Assembly (NCBI GenBank): GCA_002712335.1
Contig: PATI01000062.1
Span: 3,029-13,664, forward strand
Source: Rhodospirillaceae bacterium
GTDB lineage: Bacteria; Pseudomonadota; Alphaproteobacteria; MPNO01; UBA2964
Direction: 5' to 3'
DNA length: 10,636 nt
The notes under the pieces were generated by a model, which did no database searches, had not been told where the DNA came from, and was given only the letters and a program-made list of their open reading frames with translations. The position numbers and the translations under genes were made by a program. Below are positions 1 to 6,208 of this stretch, one piece after another; positions within the stretch are counted from its first letter, which is position 1, and each line of letters opens with the position of its first letter.

Positions 1-108
1 GTGAAAAGCCCTTCCCGTATCCTACCGGGTTTAACTATACATAACAAAGATGGTAGCTATACCAAGGAAACTAAAAATGTGCTCGAGGGTTCAGCGATAA
101 TTTTCTGA
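1..108 (+). CDS. 3' end of a tRNA1(Val) (adenine-N6)-methyltransferase-like gene (partial)
   Basis: Frame 1 is open from the first base to a TGA at 106-108 and gives 35 residues. They contain a stretch reading RILPGLTIHNKDGSYT, then a short Glu/Lys-rich helix and a hydrophobic end. This resembles, from memory, the C-terminus of alphaproteobacterial TrmN6/YfiC-type methyltransferases, which end in a Leu-Pro-Gly-Leu, His, Asp-Gly, Tyr/Phe-Thr pattern. These SAM-dependent enzymes methylate A37 of tRNA1(Val) in the cytoplasm. The catalytic NPPY and SAM-binding parts would lie upstream of the window and cannot be checked. The position directly before an S49 peptidase and glyQS matches a gene order I recall from Rhodospirillales. 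The assignment rests on a short tail and context, so it is probable, not certain. Confidence 0.6.
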   Translation: MKSPSRILPGLTIHNKDGSYTKETKNVLEGSAIIF

Positions 109-113
109 GGTTC

Positions 114-142
114 TTGGCATAATTCAGCTTAGTGCTTATGTT
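114..142 (+). promoter_or_regulatory. candidate sigma70 promoter before the S49 peptidase gene
   Basis: TTGGCA at 114-119 and TATGTT at 137-142 are separated by 17 bases, matching the consensus at 5 of 6 and 4 of 6 positions. Initiation would fall near 149, about 9 bases before the ATG at 158. The message would then be nearly leaderless, and the TTG at 143 could not serve as start. Because the upstream gene ends only 50 bases before, readthrough from it is equally possible. Confidence 0.3.
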
Positions 143-157
143 TTGGAATTGGATATC

Positions 158-1024
158 ATGAAATTTAAAAATTTTCTTTGTAAGTGTTTCTCCAAGATTC
201 CGCTGCGTTTTTTTCGGAATCCACGTCCGGTTGTATCTATTTTAAGGTTATCTGGTGTTATTGGCCAGGTTGGTCCTACCCGTTCTGGTTTAACATTAGA
301 GAATTTAGAAAAATCAATCGAACGCGCTTTTTCTAATTCGCGGACAAAAACTGTTGCGTTGATAATTAATTCACCCGGGGGATCACCGGTGCAGTCAGCA
401 CAAATTTCACGACGGATTCGTGAATTATCTATTGAAAAAGAAATACCAGTAATCGCCTTTACCGAAGATGTCGCTGCCTCAGGCGGTTATTGGCTTGCTT
501 GCTCTGCGGATGAAATTTTTGTCGATTCTAATTCAATAATTGGTTCTATTGGAGTAATTTCCAGCGGTTTTGGGTTTGTAAAAGCCATTGAAAACCTTGG
601 CGTTCAGAGACGCGTGTACTCAGTCGGAAAACGAAAAGGTATGCTTGATCCTTTTTTGCCTGAGATACCAGAAGACATAGAAAAACTTAAATTAATACAA
701 TCTGATATACAAAATAGTTTCAAAGAAATGGTATTGGATAGGCGGGGCGCTAAATTAAAAACCTCGGATATCGATCAACTTTTCGAGGGCGACATCTGGA
801 CCGGTAAACAAGCTGTTGAATTGGGGCTGGTTGACGGGGTAGCTGATTTAAGAAAAAAAATGAAAGATATTCATGGGGAGCGCGTAAAGTTTCGTAACTT
901 CTCGGTTAAGAGCAATACTATAAAGAAACTTTTCACTAGCCGTGAAGATAGATTCCGACATCAGGTTTTATCAATTATTTCAGCAATACAAGAATGGAAG
1001 ACCTGGAACCGATTTGGAATGTGA
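158..1024 (+). CDS. S49 family serine peptidase (SppA/SohB-like)
   Basis: This is a Ser/Lys-dyad peptidase of the S49 family, whose members cut leftover signal peptides or other membrane-associated peptides. Starting at the ATG (158) it has 288 residues; an in-frame TTG at 143 would add five. The crotonase-like core is clear: a VSILRLSGVI strand near residues 26-35, SPGGSP near 73-77, and AASGGYWLAC carrying the nucleophile at Ser108. The general-base Lys160 lies in GKRKGM. The 52-residue Ser-Lys spacing equals that of Bacillus subtilis SppA (S147/K199). The single-domain length fits the short SppA/SohB class rather than the doubled E. coli SppA. The N-terminus is basic and shows no convincing signal peptide or membrane helix, so it is probably cytoplasmic or peripheral. 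The next gene starts 9 bases downstream, so the two are likely co-transcribed. Confidence 0.9.
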   Translation: MKFKNFLCKCFSKIPLRFFRNPRPVVSILRLSGVIGQVGPTRSGLTLENLEKSIERAFSNSRTKTVALIINSPGGSPVQSAQISRRIRELSIEKEIPVIAFTEDVAASGGYWLACSADEIFVDSNSIIGSIGVISSGFGFVKAIENLGVQRRVYSVGKRKGMLDPFLPEIPEDIEKLKLIQSDIQNSFKEMVLDRRGAKLKTSDIDQLFEGDIWTGKQAVELGLVDGVADLRKKMKDIHGERVKFRNFSVKSNTIKKLFTSREDRFRHQVLSIISAIQEWKTWNRFGM

Positions 1025-1033
1025 GGGTCAATT

Positions 1034-1267
1034 TTGTTAGGATTCAGTTTTAGCAAATTAATTGTTCTATTGATTATTATAGTTGTTGTTTGGCAAGGCT
1101 TTAAGGTTATCCGTAAGTGGAGACAGGATTTTACGAAAGAATCATTAGAACGAAAAAATAATTCCGTTAACGCAACCCCAGAAAATATGGAAAAATGTAG
1201 TGTTTGCTCTACCTTTGTTCCAATTTCAGTTGCTAAAAGTTGCGGTCGAAATAGTTGTCCCTACTAA
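1034..1267 (+). CDS. small single-pass membrane protein with four C-terminal cysteines
   Basis: The 77-residue product has one very hydrophobic segment (about residues 8-23, rich in Ile, Leu and Val) followed by a basic stretch, KVIRKWR. A polar linker then leads to a C-terminal Cys cluster: CSVC at 55-58 and CGRNSCPY at 70-77. The C-x2-C and C-x4-C arrangement looks like a small metal-binding knuckle, probably zinc, and the positive-inside rule puts it in the cytoplasm. The start is a TTG; GAGGG at 1023-1027, overlapping the preceding stop codon, sits six bases before it and supports this choice. I recall similar unnamed alphaproteobacterial proteins ending in CGRPDCPY at the same place, between an S49 peptidase and glyQ. 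The function is unknown. The conserved tail and good ribosome site argue that it is a real gene. Confidence 0.75.
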   Translation: MLGFSFSKLIVLLIIIVVVWQGFKVIRKWRQDFTKESLERKNNSVNATPENMEKCSVCSTFVPISVAKSCGRNSCPY

Positions 1268-1318
1268 GTTCCAATTAATCTTTCAAATTAATTCGTGCAC
1301 TTTTAAGTCGAGGTTTCC

Positions 1319-1348
1319 TTGACCATTTCCCCCTTGCGCGCGTATCTT
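1319..1348 (+). promoter_or_regulatory. candidate sigma70 promoter for glyQS
   Basis: TTGACC at 1319-1324 and TATCTT at 1343-1348 are separated by 18 bases, in the 115-base gap before glyQ. Initiation near 1355 would give a leader of roughly 28 bases. That is too short for a T-box or attenuator, so control at the promoter or constitutive expression is more likely. This is a prediction from motif match and position only. Confidence 0.45.
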
Positions 1349-1382
1349 TCCAAAGATTTTTCAACATAGATAGAGACCTGAA

Positions 1383-2273
1383 ATGGGGCAAACGGGCAAC
1401 CCCGAAGACGCATTCCAAAACCTAATCCTGAGACTTCACGGATTCTGGAGCAATCAGGGTTGTGCAATTTTGCAACCTTATGATTTGGAGGTTGGTGCTG
1501 GGACCTTTCATCCCGCTACAACCCTGAGGGCGCTGGGTCCAGATGCCTGGCGAGCGGCTTATGTGCAGCCGTCAAGGAGGCCAACAGATGGTCGCTATGG
1601 GGAAAATCCAAACAGATTACAGCATTATTACCAGTATCAGGTAATACTCAAGCCTTCTCCGGAAGATAGTCAGGATCTCTATCTACAAAGTCTAGAGGAA
1701 TTAGGAATAAATCCCTTGGCCCACGACATAAGGTTTGTTGAGGACGACTGGGAAAGCCCGACTTTGGGAGCTGCAGGCCTTGGCTGGGAGGTATGGTGTG
1801 ATGGCATGGAAGTTACGCAATTCACCTATTTTCAGCAGGTAGGCGGGTTGGAGTGCAAACCCGTGTCCGTTGAGTTGACATATGGCCTAGAGCGGTTAGC
1901 GATGTATATTCAAGGCGTCGAGAATGTCTATGATCTGGATTTTAATGGGCATGGTTTGAGCTACGGGGAAGTGTTTCATCAGGCCGAAAGGGAATATTCC
2001 GCATATAATTTTGAATACGCAAATATTGAAATATTAAGGAAACACTTTGAAGATGCAGAGAATGAATGTAGCCAGCTTCTTCAAAAATCACTTCCACTGC
2101 CAGCTTATGACCAATGTATAAAATCTAGTCATCTCTTTAATTTATTGGATGCACGTGGTGCCATCAGTGTTACGGACCGAGCAAATTATATTACTCGGGT
2201 GCGCGCCATGGCCAAGGGTTGCTGTGAAGCTTGGGTTGGCTCTAGGAGTTCTAAAAATGAAGGGTCAGCATAA
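1383..2273 (+). CDS. glyQ: glycine--tRNA ligase alpha subunit
   Basis: GlyQ is the catalytic class II subunit of the bacterial alpha2beta2 glycyl-tRNA synthetase, which forms glycyl-adenylate and charges tRNA(Gly) in the cytoplasm. At 296 residues it matches the family's usual length of about 300. The opening [17 protein letters not shown] and the [17 protein letters not shown] block (residues 30-46) are diagnostic. Motif 2 is the [19 protein letters not shown] region (60-78), and motif 3 is [13 protein letters not shown] (163-175), with the ATP-binding arginine. [18 protein letters not shown] (138-155) is also typical. The ATG at 1383 gives the canonical N-terminus, although the ribosome site is weak (AGAGA near 1372). 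glyS begins two bases after the stop, so the subunits are made from one message. Confidence 0.98.
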   Translation: MGQTGNPEDAFQNLILRLHGFWSNQGCAILQPYDLEVGAGTFHPATTLRALGPDAWRAAYVQPSRRPTDGRYGENPNRLQHYYQYQVILKPSPEDSQDLYLQSLEELGINPLAHDIRFVEDDWESPTLGAAGLGWEVWCDGMEVTQFTYFQQVGGLECKPVSVELTYGLERLAMYIQGVENVYDLDFNGHGLSYGEVFHQAEREYSAYNFEYANIEILRKHFEDAENECSQLLQKSLPLPAYDQCIKSSHLFNLLDARGAISVTDRANYITRVRAMAKGCCEAWVGSRSSKNEGSA

Positions 2274-2275
2274 AA

Positions 2276-4342
2276 ATGGATCTAATTTTAGAACTTCTTT
2301 GCGAAGAAATTCCCGCTCGTATGCAGTTGCGTGCTTTAGATGAACTTAAGTTAATTATCCAAAACAGTTTAAAGAAAACTAACCTAAACTTTAGCGACGT
2401 TAGAGGTTACGTGACTTCTCGGCGGCTCGCAATCATAGTTGAGGGACTACCGAAAGCGCAAGATAACGTAAAAGAAGAACGCAGAGGTCCTAAAACGGAT
2501 GCACCCGAAAAGGCAATACAAGGTTTCCTTAAGTCTAACAATGTCAACCTAGAACATTGTGAAAAGCGGAAGACTGAAAAAGGCGAATTTTGGTTTTTCG
2601 TTATTCAAAAAAAAGGTCTTATGACAGACGAAGTCCTTAAACATTTACTTCCAGAAGCCATCCATAGTCTTCAATGGCCTAAATCGATGCGTTGGGGGCG
2701 CGGTAGTTTCCGTTGGGTAAGGCCATTACGGCGCATAATGTGTGTTCTCAATGGAAAAATTTTGCCTATCGAAGTTGGAGACGGTATTCCGTGTGGAAAT
2801 ATAACTAGCGGTCATCGTTTTATGGGCTCTAGTTCAATTGAAGTTAGTTCGGTCGTAGATTACGAGCACAAACTTAAGAAAAATAAAGTAGTCATTGATG
2901 TTTCTCTTAGAAAGAAACTTATTGATAGTCAATCTAGGCAATTGGCTGATGCCGCGGGTTTTGTGCTTAACAATGACCCTAAGCTCTTAGAAGAAGTGAG
3001 TGGTTTAATCGAATGGCCAGTGCCCCTTCTTGGAAAAATTGATGAAGAATTCATGATGCTTCCGGATGAAGTGTTAATAACGTCGATGCGTACACATCAA
3101 AAATATTTTTCTGTTTTGAACAAAGACGGTTCGCTGGCACCGCGTTTCGTGATGGTTTCAAACATTGAGACAAAAGACCATGGCATTGAAATCATAAAGG
3201 GTAACGAGCGTGTTTTGAAGGCACGGCTCGCGGATGCCAAGTTTTTTTGGGAGCAGGATAAAAGACACACACTGGAAAGTCGTTTCAATTCTCTGAGCCA
3301 AATGATGTTTCACAAAAATCTCGGCAATCTTGGACAAAAAGTTGAACGAGTTGAGAGACTAAGTACAGAAATAGCTAAAACTATTGGTACTGATCCGGAA
3401 ATGTCTGCACGAGCGGCACACTTATGTAAGGCAGACCTGATGACGGGCATGGTGGCTGAATTTCCGAGCCTTCAGGGTACGATGGGTTACTATTATGCAT
3501 TAGCTGATGGAGAGAATATTAAGGTCGCTCAGGCTATTAAGGAACATTATGCTCCCGCGGGTCCAGAGGACGCGTGTCCGACGGCACCAATTAGTGTTGT
3601 AATTTCAATTGCTGATAAAATGGATACTCTGGTAGGGTTTTTTGGCATGGATGAAAGGCCAACTGGATCACGCGATCCATTTGGCTTGAGGCGGGCGTCT
3701 CTTGGAATTATTCGGCTGATTTTACAAAATAATCTTAATGTTCGGCTTACCCGGCTCGTGGAGATTACGCGGAATCAATACATAGACGATGCAGCATTTA
3801 GTCTTGAGGGTTTTGAAACAGTTCTTTTAAACTTCTTTGTTGATCGACTGAAAGTTTATCTTCGAGCGCAGGGTGTTCGACATGATCTTATAGAGGCCGT
3901 GTTTCAATCAGGTGATGATGATCTTTTGCGGCTCGTTCAAAAAGCCAATGCTTTGGCGATGTTTATAGCCACGGACGATGGAGAAAACCTTCTTACAGCC
4001 TATAAACGAGCTCGCAACATAGTTGGAATAGAAGAACAAAAAGATGGAACCAATTACGGATTAGGGGTTGTCGAACAAGATAAGTTCGTTCAACCGGAAG
4101 AAAAACTTCTTTGGGAAGCTTTAGGAGAATTCGACAACATTGATCTAAATGATCCAGACATGTCTCAGTTTGAAGAAATGTTGGGAAAGTTAGCCAATTT
4201 AAGAGTCCCGGTTGATAATTTTTTCGACAAAGTAATAGTAAATTGTGATGACGCTGATTTGAGGAGAAATCGTCTACTAATGCTCTCTACAATCGGAAAT
4301 TGTTTGGATAAGTTAGCGGACTTTTCATGCATTGAGAGATAA
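2276..4342 (+). CDS. glyS: glycine--tRNA ligase beta subunit
   Basis: GlyS is the tRNA-recognising partner of GlyQ. Its 688 residues are essentially full family length (E. coli about 689). The start MDLILELLCEEIPARM is the standard N-terminus. KSMRWGRGSFRWVRP (136-150) and an SGHRFMG block (178-184) mark the N-terminal body. The HD-like central domain holds KADLMTGMVAEFPSLQG (385-401), a GxYYA-type segment, EHYAPAGP (423-430), ADKMDTLVGFF (446-456) and PTGSRDPFGLRRASLG (462-477). The C-terminal DALR-type anticodon-binding domain ends with LRVPVDNFFDKVIVN and the usual ADFSxIE tail. A GAAGGG at 2259-2264 inside the end of glyQ can serve as ribosome site. The stop lies four bases from the stop of the oppositely oriented hydrolase gene. 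Confidence 0.98.
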   Translation: MDLILELLCEEIPARMQLRALDELKLIIQNSLKKTNLNFSDVRGYVTSRRLAIIVEGLPKAQDNVKEERRGPKTDAPEKAIQGFLKSNNVNLEHCEKRKTEKGEFWFFVIQKKGLMTDEVLKHLLPEAIHSLQWPKSMRWGRGSFRWVRPLRRIMCVLNGKILPIEVGDGIPCGNITSGHRFMGSSSIEVSSVVDYEHKLKKNKVVIDVSLRKKLIDSQSRQLADAAGFVLNNDPKLLEEVSGLIEWPVPLLGKIDEEFMMLPDEVLITSMRTHQKYFSVLNKDGSLAPRFVMVSNIETKDHGIEIIKGNERVLKARLADAKFFWEQDKRHTLESRFNSLSQMMFHKNLGNLGQKVERVERLSTEIAKTIGTDPEMSARAAHLCKADLMTGMVAEFPSLQGTMGYYYALADGENIKVAQAIKEHYAPAGPEDACPTAPISVVISIADKMDTLVGFFGMDERPTGSRDPFGLRRASLGIIRLILQNNLNVRLTRLVEITRNQYIDDAAFSLEGFETVLLNFFVDRLKVYLRAQGVRHDLIEAVFQSGDDDLLRLVQKANALAMFIATDDGENLLTAYKRARNIVGIEEQKDGTNYGLGVVEQDKFVQPEEKLLWEALGEFDNIDLNDPDMSQFEEMLGKLANLRVPVDNFFDKVIVNCDDADLRRNRLLMLSTIGNCLDKLADFSCIER

Positions 4343-4346
4343 AGTT

Positions 4347-5432
4347 TTATATTTTCTTTGCCCAATCCGATATCAGTTCTCCCAATTCTGCTCTTTTTGA
4401 TTGCTGATTAATTAAAAAATGAGTTCCACCAATAATTTGATGAAATTCTTCTCTTTTTCCTGCCGCTTCTGACCACATTCTAATATCACTTGGGAGTGCG
4501 TTTGTATCGGCCGTGAATTCAAAATTTATTATTGGAACCGATGTACGGAGTAAACATTTCGGCCCATTTGCGTTGGAACTAAGGGACCATTGGCTCATCC
4601 AAGATTTAAGAGTTGTAAATCTTGCAGCATCTCGAGCTCCATAATTTAATTGATATGGGTCACCCCAGACCATTCCCGTTTCTCGGTCATTGGGGTCTAA
4701 AGTGAGGTCTAGGAACCTAGGGTCGGCGCAAGTTCGAAATACTAAAAAAGGTTCATCATTAACGACAGTAGATCTTTTCTTTAAGATTTCGATTCTTTTT
4801 TTGGTTTGGTTGGTAATAAAATTTATTCTATCTATCTGGGCTTTTCTATATTTTGAGACGAACGAGGCATTGAATGGTGGCCCGTTGATGGCATTGAAAA
4901 TATCCAGTTCAGAATTTTTAGAAAAAGGATCATTCTCATCTGTAACTGAAGCGTCTATCCAACGGCTAAGCAACAAAGCTCGCCCGGGGTGAGCTCCAAA
5001 CAAAGCAATTCCATCGGCGGGAGGAAGATGTTCGGCAGTTAACCATACCTGGTCACCTGCCGGTGTTTTAGTAATAGTAAGTTCTTCAGATTCGGCTTGA
5101 TATAATGCGACAGTTGAGGCTCCGCCCGAATTTCCGAGAAGGATAATTGTTTCGAAACCCTCATTTCTTAGGAATTTTACTCCTGCGCCTACATCTTCAA
5201 TGACTCTTTCAAATAACAGATGGGCGTCATTATTAAGATAGCGTGTATTTATAGCCAAAAAATTAATTCCCCGCTTTGGCAACTCTTTAATCAAATAATG
5301 CGAAAAAAAATTACTAGTTGGGTGTACAATCAGCGCGGCGACTCTGCTTTTTGGTGAGCGGTTCAGTAATCCATAGATCCTAGGGCCGCGTTTTGGGTTT
5401 ATATCGAGCGTTATTAGTTCTGGGGAGGTCAT
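4347..5432 (-). CDS. alpha/beta hydrolase with long central insertion
   Basis: The 361-residue product has the alpha/beta-hydrolase fold. It shows a strand plus HPTSNFF near residues 37-43 (oxyanion side) and the nucleophile elbow LGNSGGAS with Ser102. A probable acid, Asp309, lies in EFTADTNALPSD, and His338 in GGTHFLI. About 207 residues separate Ser102 from Asp309, longer than in a minimal hydrolase, which implies a sizeable cap or insertion (roughly 115-290) rich in charged residues. No signal peptide is seen, so it is cytoplasmic. GGAAG five bases before the ATG at 5432 supports the start. It is the last gene of the leftward operon, 44 bases after the cyclo-ligase-like gene. It could be an esterase, thioesterase or C-C hydrolase; the substrate is unknown. 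The fold and triad are well supported, while the acid is inferred from position. Confidence 0.85.
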   Translation of the reverse strand: MTSPELITLDINPKRGPRIYGLLNRSPKSRVAALIVHPTSNFFSHYLIKELPKRGINFLAINTRYLNNDAHLLFERVIEDVGAGVKFLRNEGFETIILLGNSGGASTVALYQAESEELTITKTPAGDQVWLTAEHLPPADGIALFGAHPGRALLLSRWIDASVTDENDPFSKNSELDIFNAINGPPFNASFVSKYRKAQIDRINFITNQTKKRIEILKKRSTVVNDEPFLVFRTCADPRFLDLTLDPNDRETGMVWGDPYQLNYGARDAARFTTLKSWMSQWSLSSNANGPKCLLRTSVPIINFEFTADTNALPSDIRMWSEAAGKREEFHQIIGGTHFLINQQSKRAELGELISDWAKKI

Positions 5433-5476
5433 TTGACTTCCAATTTTCGCATTTCGAGTCGCTATCTAAAAATAAT

Positions 5477-6208
5477 TTAGATCTTTTTTTGGTGGTTCAT
5501 TGCTTTAAGGTCTTTTAGTATTGGCATCTCTTCAAGATTTTTTTCATTAATTTGGTTCCAATCTATTTTATCCGGCGGAGGAAAGGGTTCTTTGACTACC
5601 AGAGTTTCATCAGGGGTTACAATAATCGAGAGTGGTAAGTCAACGGTCTCTCTGGGAAAATCCTCAACCACTGAAAGTTGGTGGACAGTTGTCGCGACGG
5701 GTACCGGTTTGTGGCCCAGTTCTCTTAAAATGGCAAACTCTATATCGCTGTAACCTTCTCCCTTACCACATCTTTTACCTGAACGTGTGACCGCCACGGA
5801 GCCGGCTATAATAGCATCCACTTGAGGAATTTCATTCAGAGATATTTCTTCAGACCATTCTTTGCTAGACGATAGTGTTACTGCCTTGGAAAAATTTCCC
5901 GCACCGATAACGGCCGGATCAAATTTTTGGAAACCTGCCCTAAGTCTCGGTGTTGGCATAAAATAGGTTATACCGCGCTTAAGAGCTTCAAGTCGGACTG
6001 CCCGCTGTGGTGAATCAGGGTTAATTTTAAGATATTTTGCGTCTTTCCAAGGAGATATATCGAACAATTTGGCGGCTGCGATTTCTGCATTTTTAAAATT
6101 AGGGATACGGCCTTGGATAGGGAAAGGAAATCTAGCTTGCTTTTTAAGCTGGAGTGTGTCCCATACATATTGGCGAGCTAAGGCCTTAGATTTAAAGGAC
6201 AGATTCAT
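5477..6208 (-). CDS. 5-formyltetrahydrofolate cyclo-ligase-like protein (MTHFSD type)
   Basis: This 243-residue protein belongs to the fold of 5-formyltetrahydrofolate cyclo-ligase (MTHFS), which uses ATP to turn 5-formyl-THF into 5,10-methenyl-THF. It has an N-terminal helix with spaced Lys/Arg (KSKALARQYVWDTL, 6-19) and IPNFKNAEIAA (35-45). Further on are a KPDSPQRAVR-like block (written KINPDSPQRAVR here, 61-72), a PQVDAIIAGSVAV strand (128-140) and the glycine loop GKRCGKGEGYSDIEFAIL (144-161). Canonical MTHFS has GxGGGYYDR in that loop; the GKGEGYSD(I/L)E form is that of the MTHFSD-like branch, including the human paralogue as I remember it. True cyclo-ligase activity is therefore uncertain and another nucleotide- or folate-linked role is possible. 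Its ATG overlaps the peptidase stop by four bases (ATGA), indicating translational coupling. Confidence 0.8.
   Translation of the reverse strand: MNLSFKSKALARQYVWDTLQLKKQARFPFPIQGRIPNFKNAEIAAAKLFDISPWKDAKYLKINPDSPQRAVRLEALKRGITYFMPTPRLRAGFQKFDPAVIGAGNFSKAVTLSSSKEWSEEISLNEIPQVDAIIAGSVAVTRSGKRCGKGEGYSDIEFAILRELGHKPVPVATTVHQLSVVEDFPRETVDLPLSIIVTPDETLVVKEPFPPPDKIDWNQINEKNLEEMPILKDLKAMNHQKKI

Noticed and set aside
1273..1293. AATTAAT / ATTAATT inverted repeat between the Cys4 protein and glyQ
   Set aside because: The stem is entirely A-T with no T tract directly after it, so it is too weak for a terminator and is expected by chance in AT-rich spacer.
1268..1382. Possible T-box or glycine riboswitch before glyQS
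   Set aside because: The spacer is only 115 bases, the predicted leader about 28, and no specifier-stem or glycine-aptamer pattern is seen. T-boxes are also not expected in this group.
2149..2343. 64-codon open frame spanning the glyQ/glyS junction
   Set aside because: It is an out-of-frame shadow of the two synthetase genes, both intact.
4690..4992. 100-codon open frame on the + strand with a hydrophobic stretch
   Set aside because: It is antisense inside the large alpha/beta hydrolase gene; the hydrophobic run is a by-product of the opposite frame and no ribosome site supports it.
5464..5490. ATCTAAA / TTTAGAT hairpin followed by a T run on the + strand
   Set aside because: It has terminator geometry only for + transcripts, but all genes here are on the minus strand. 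The stem is almost all A-T, overlaps a stop codon, and the T run encodes Lys codons of the cyclo-ligase-like gene.
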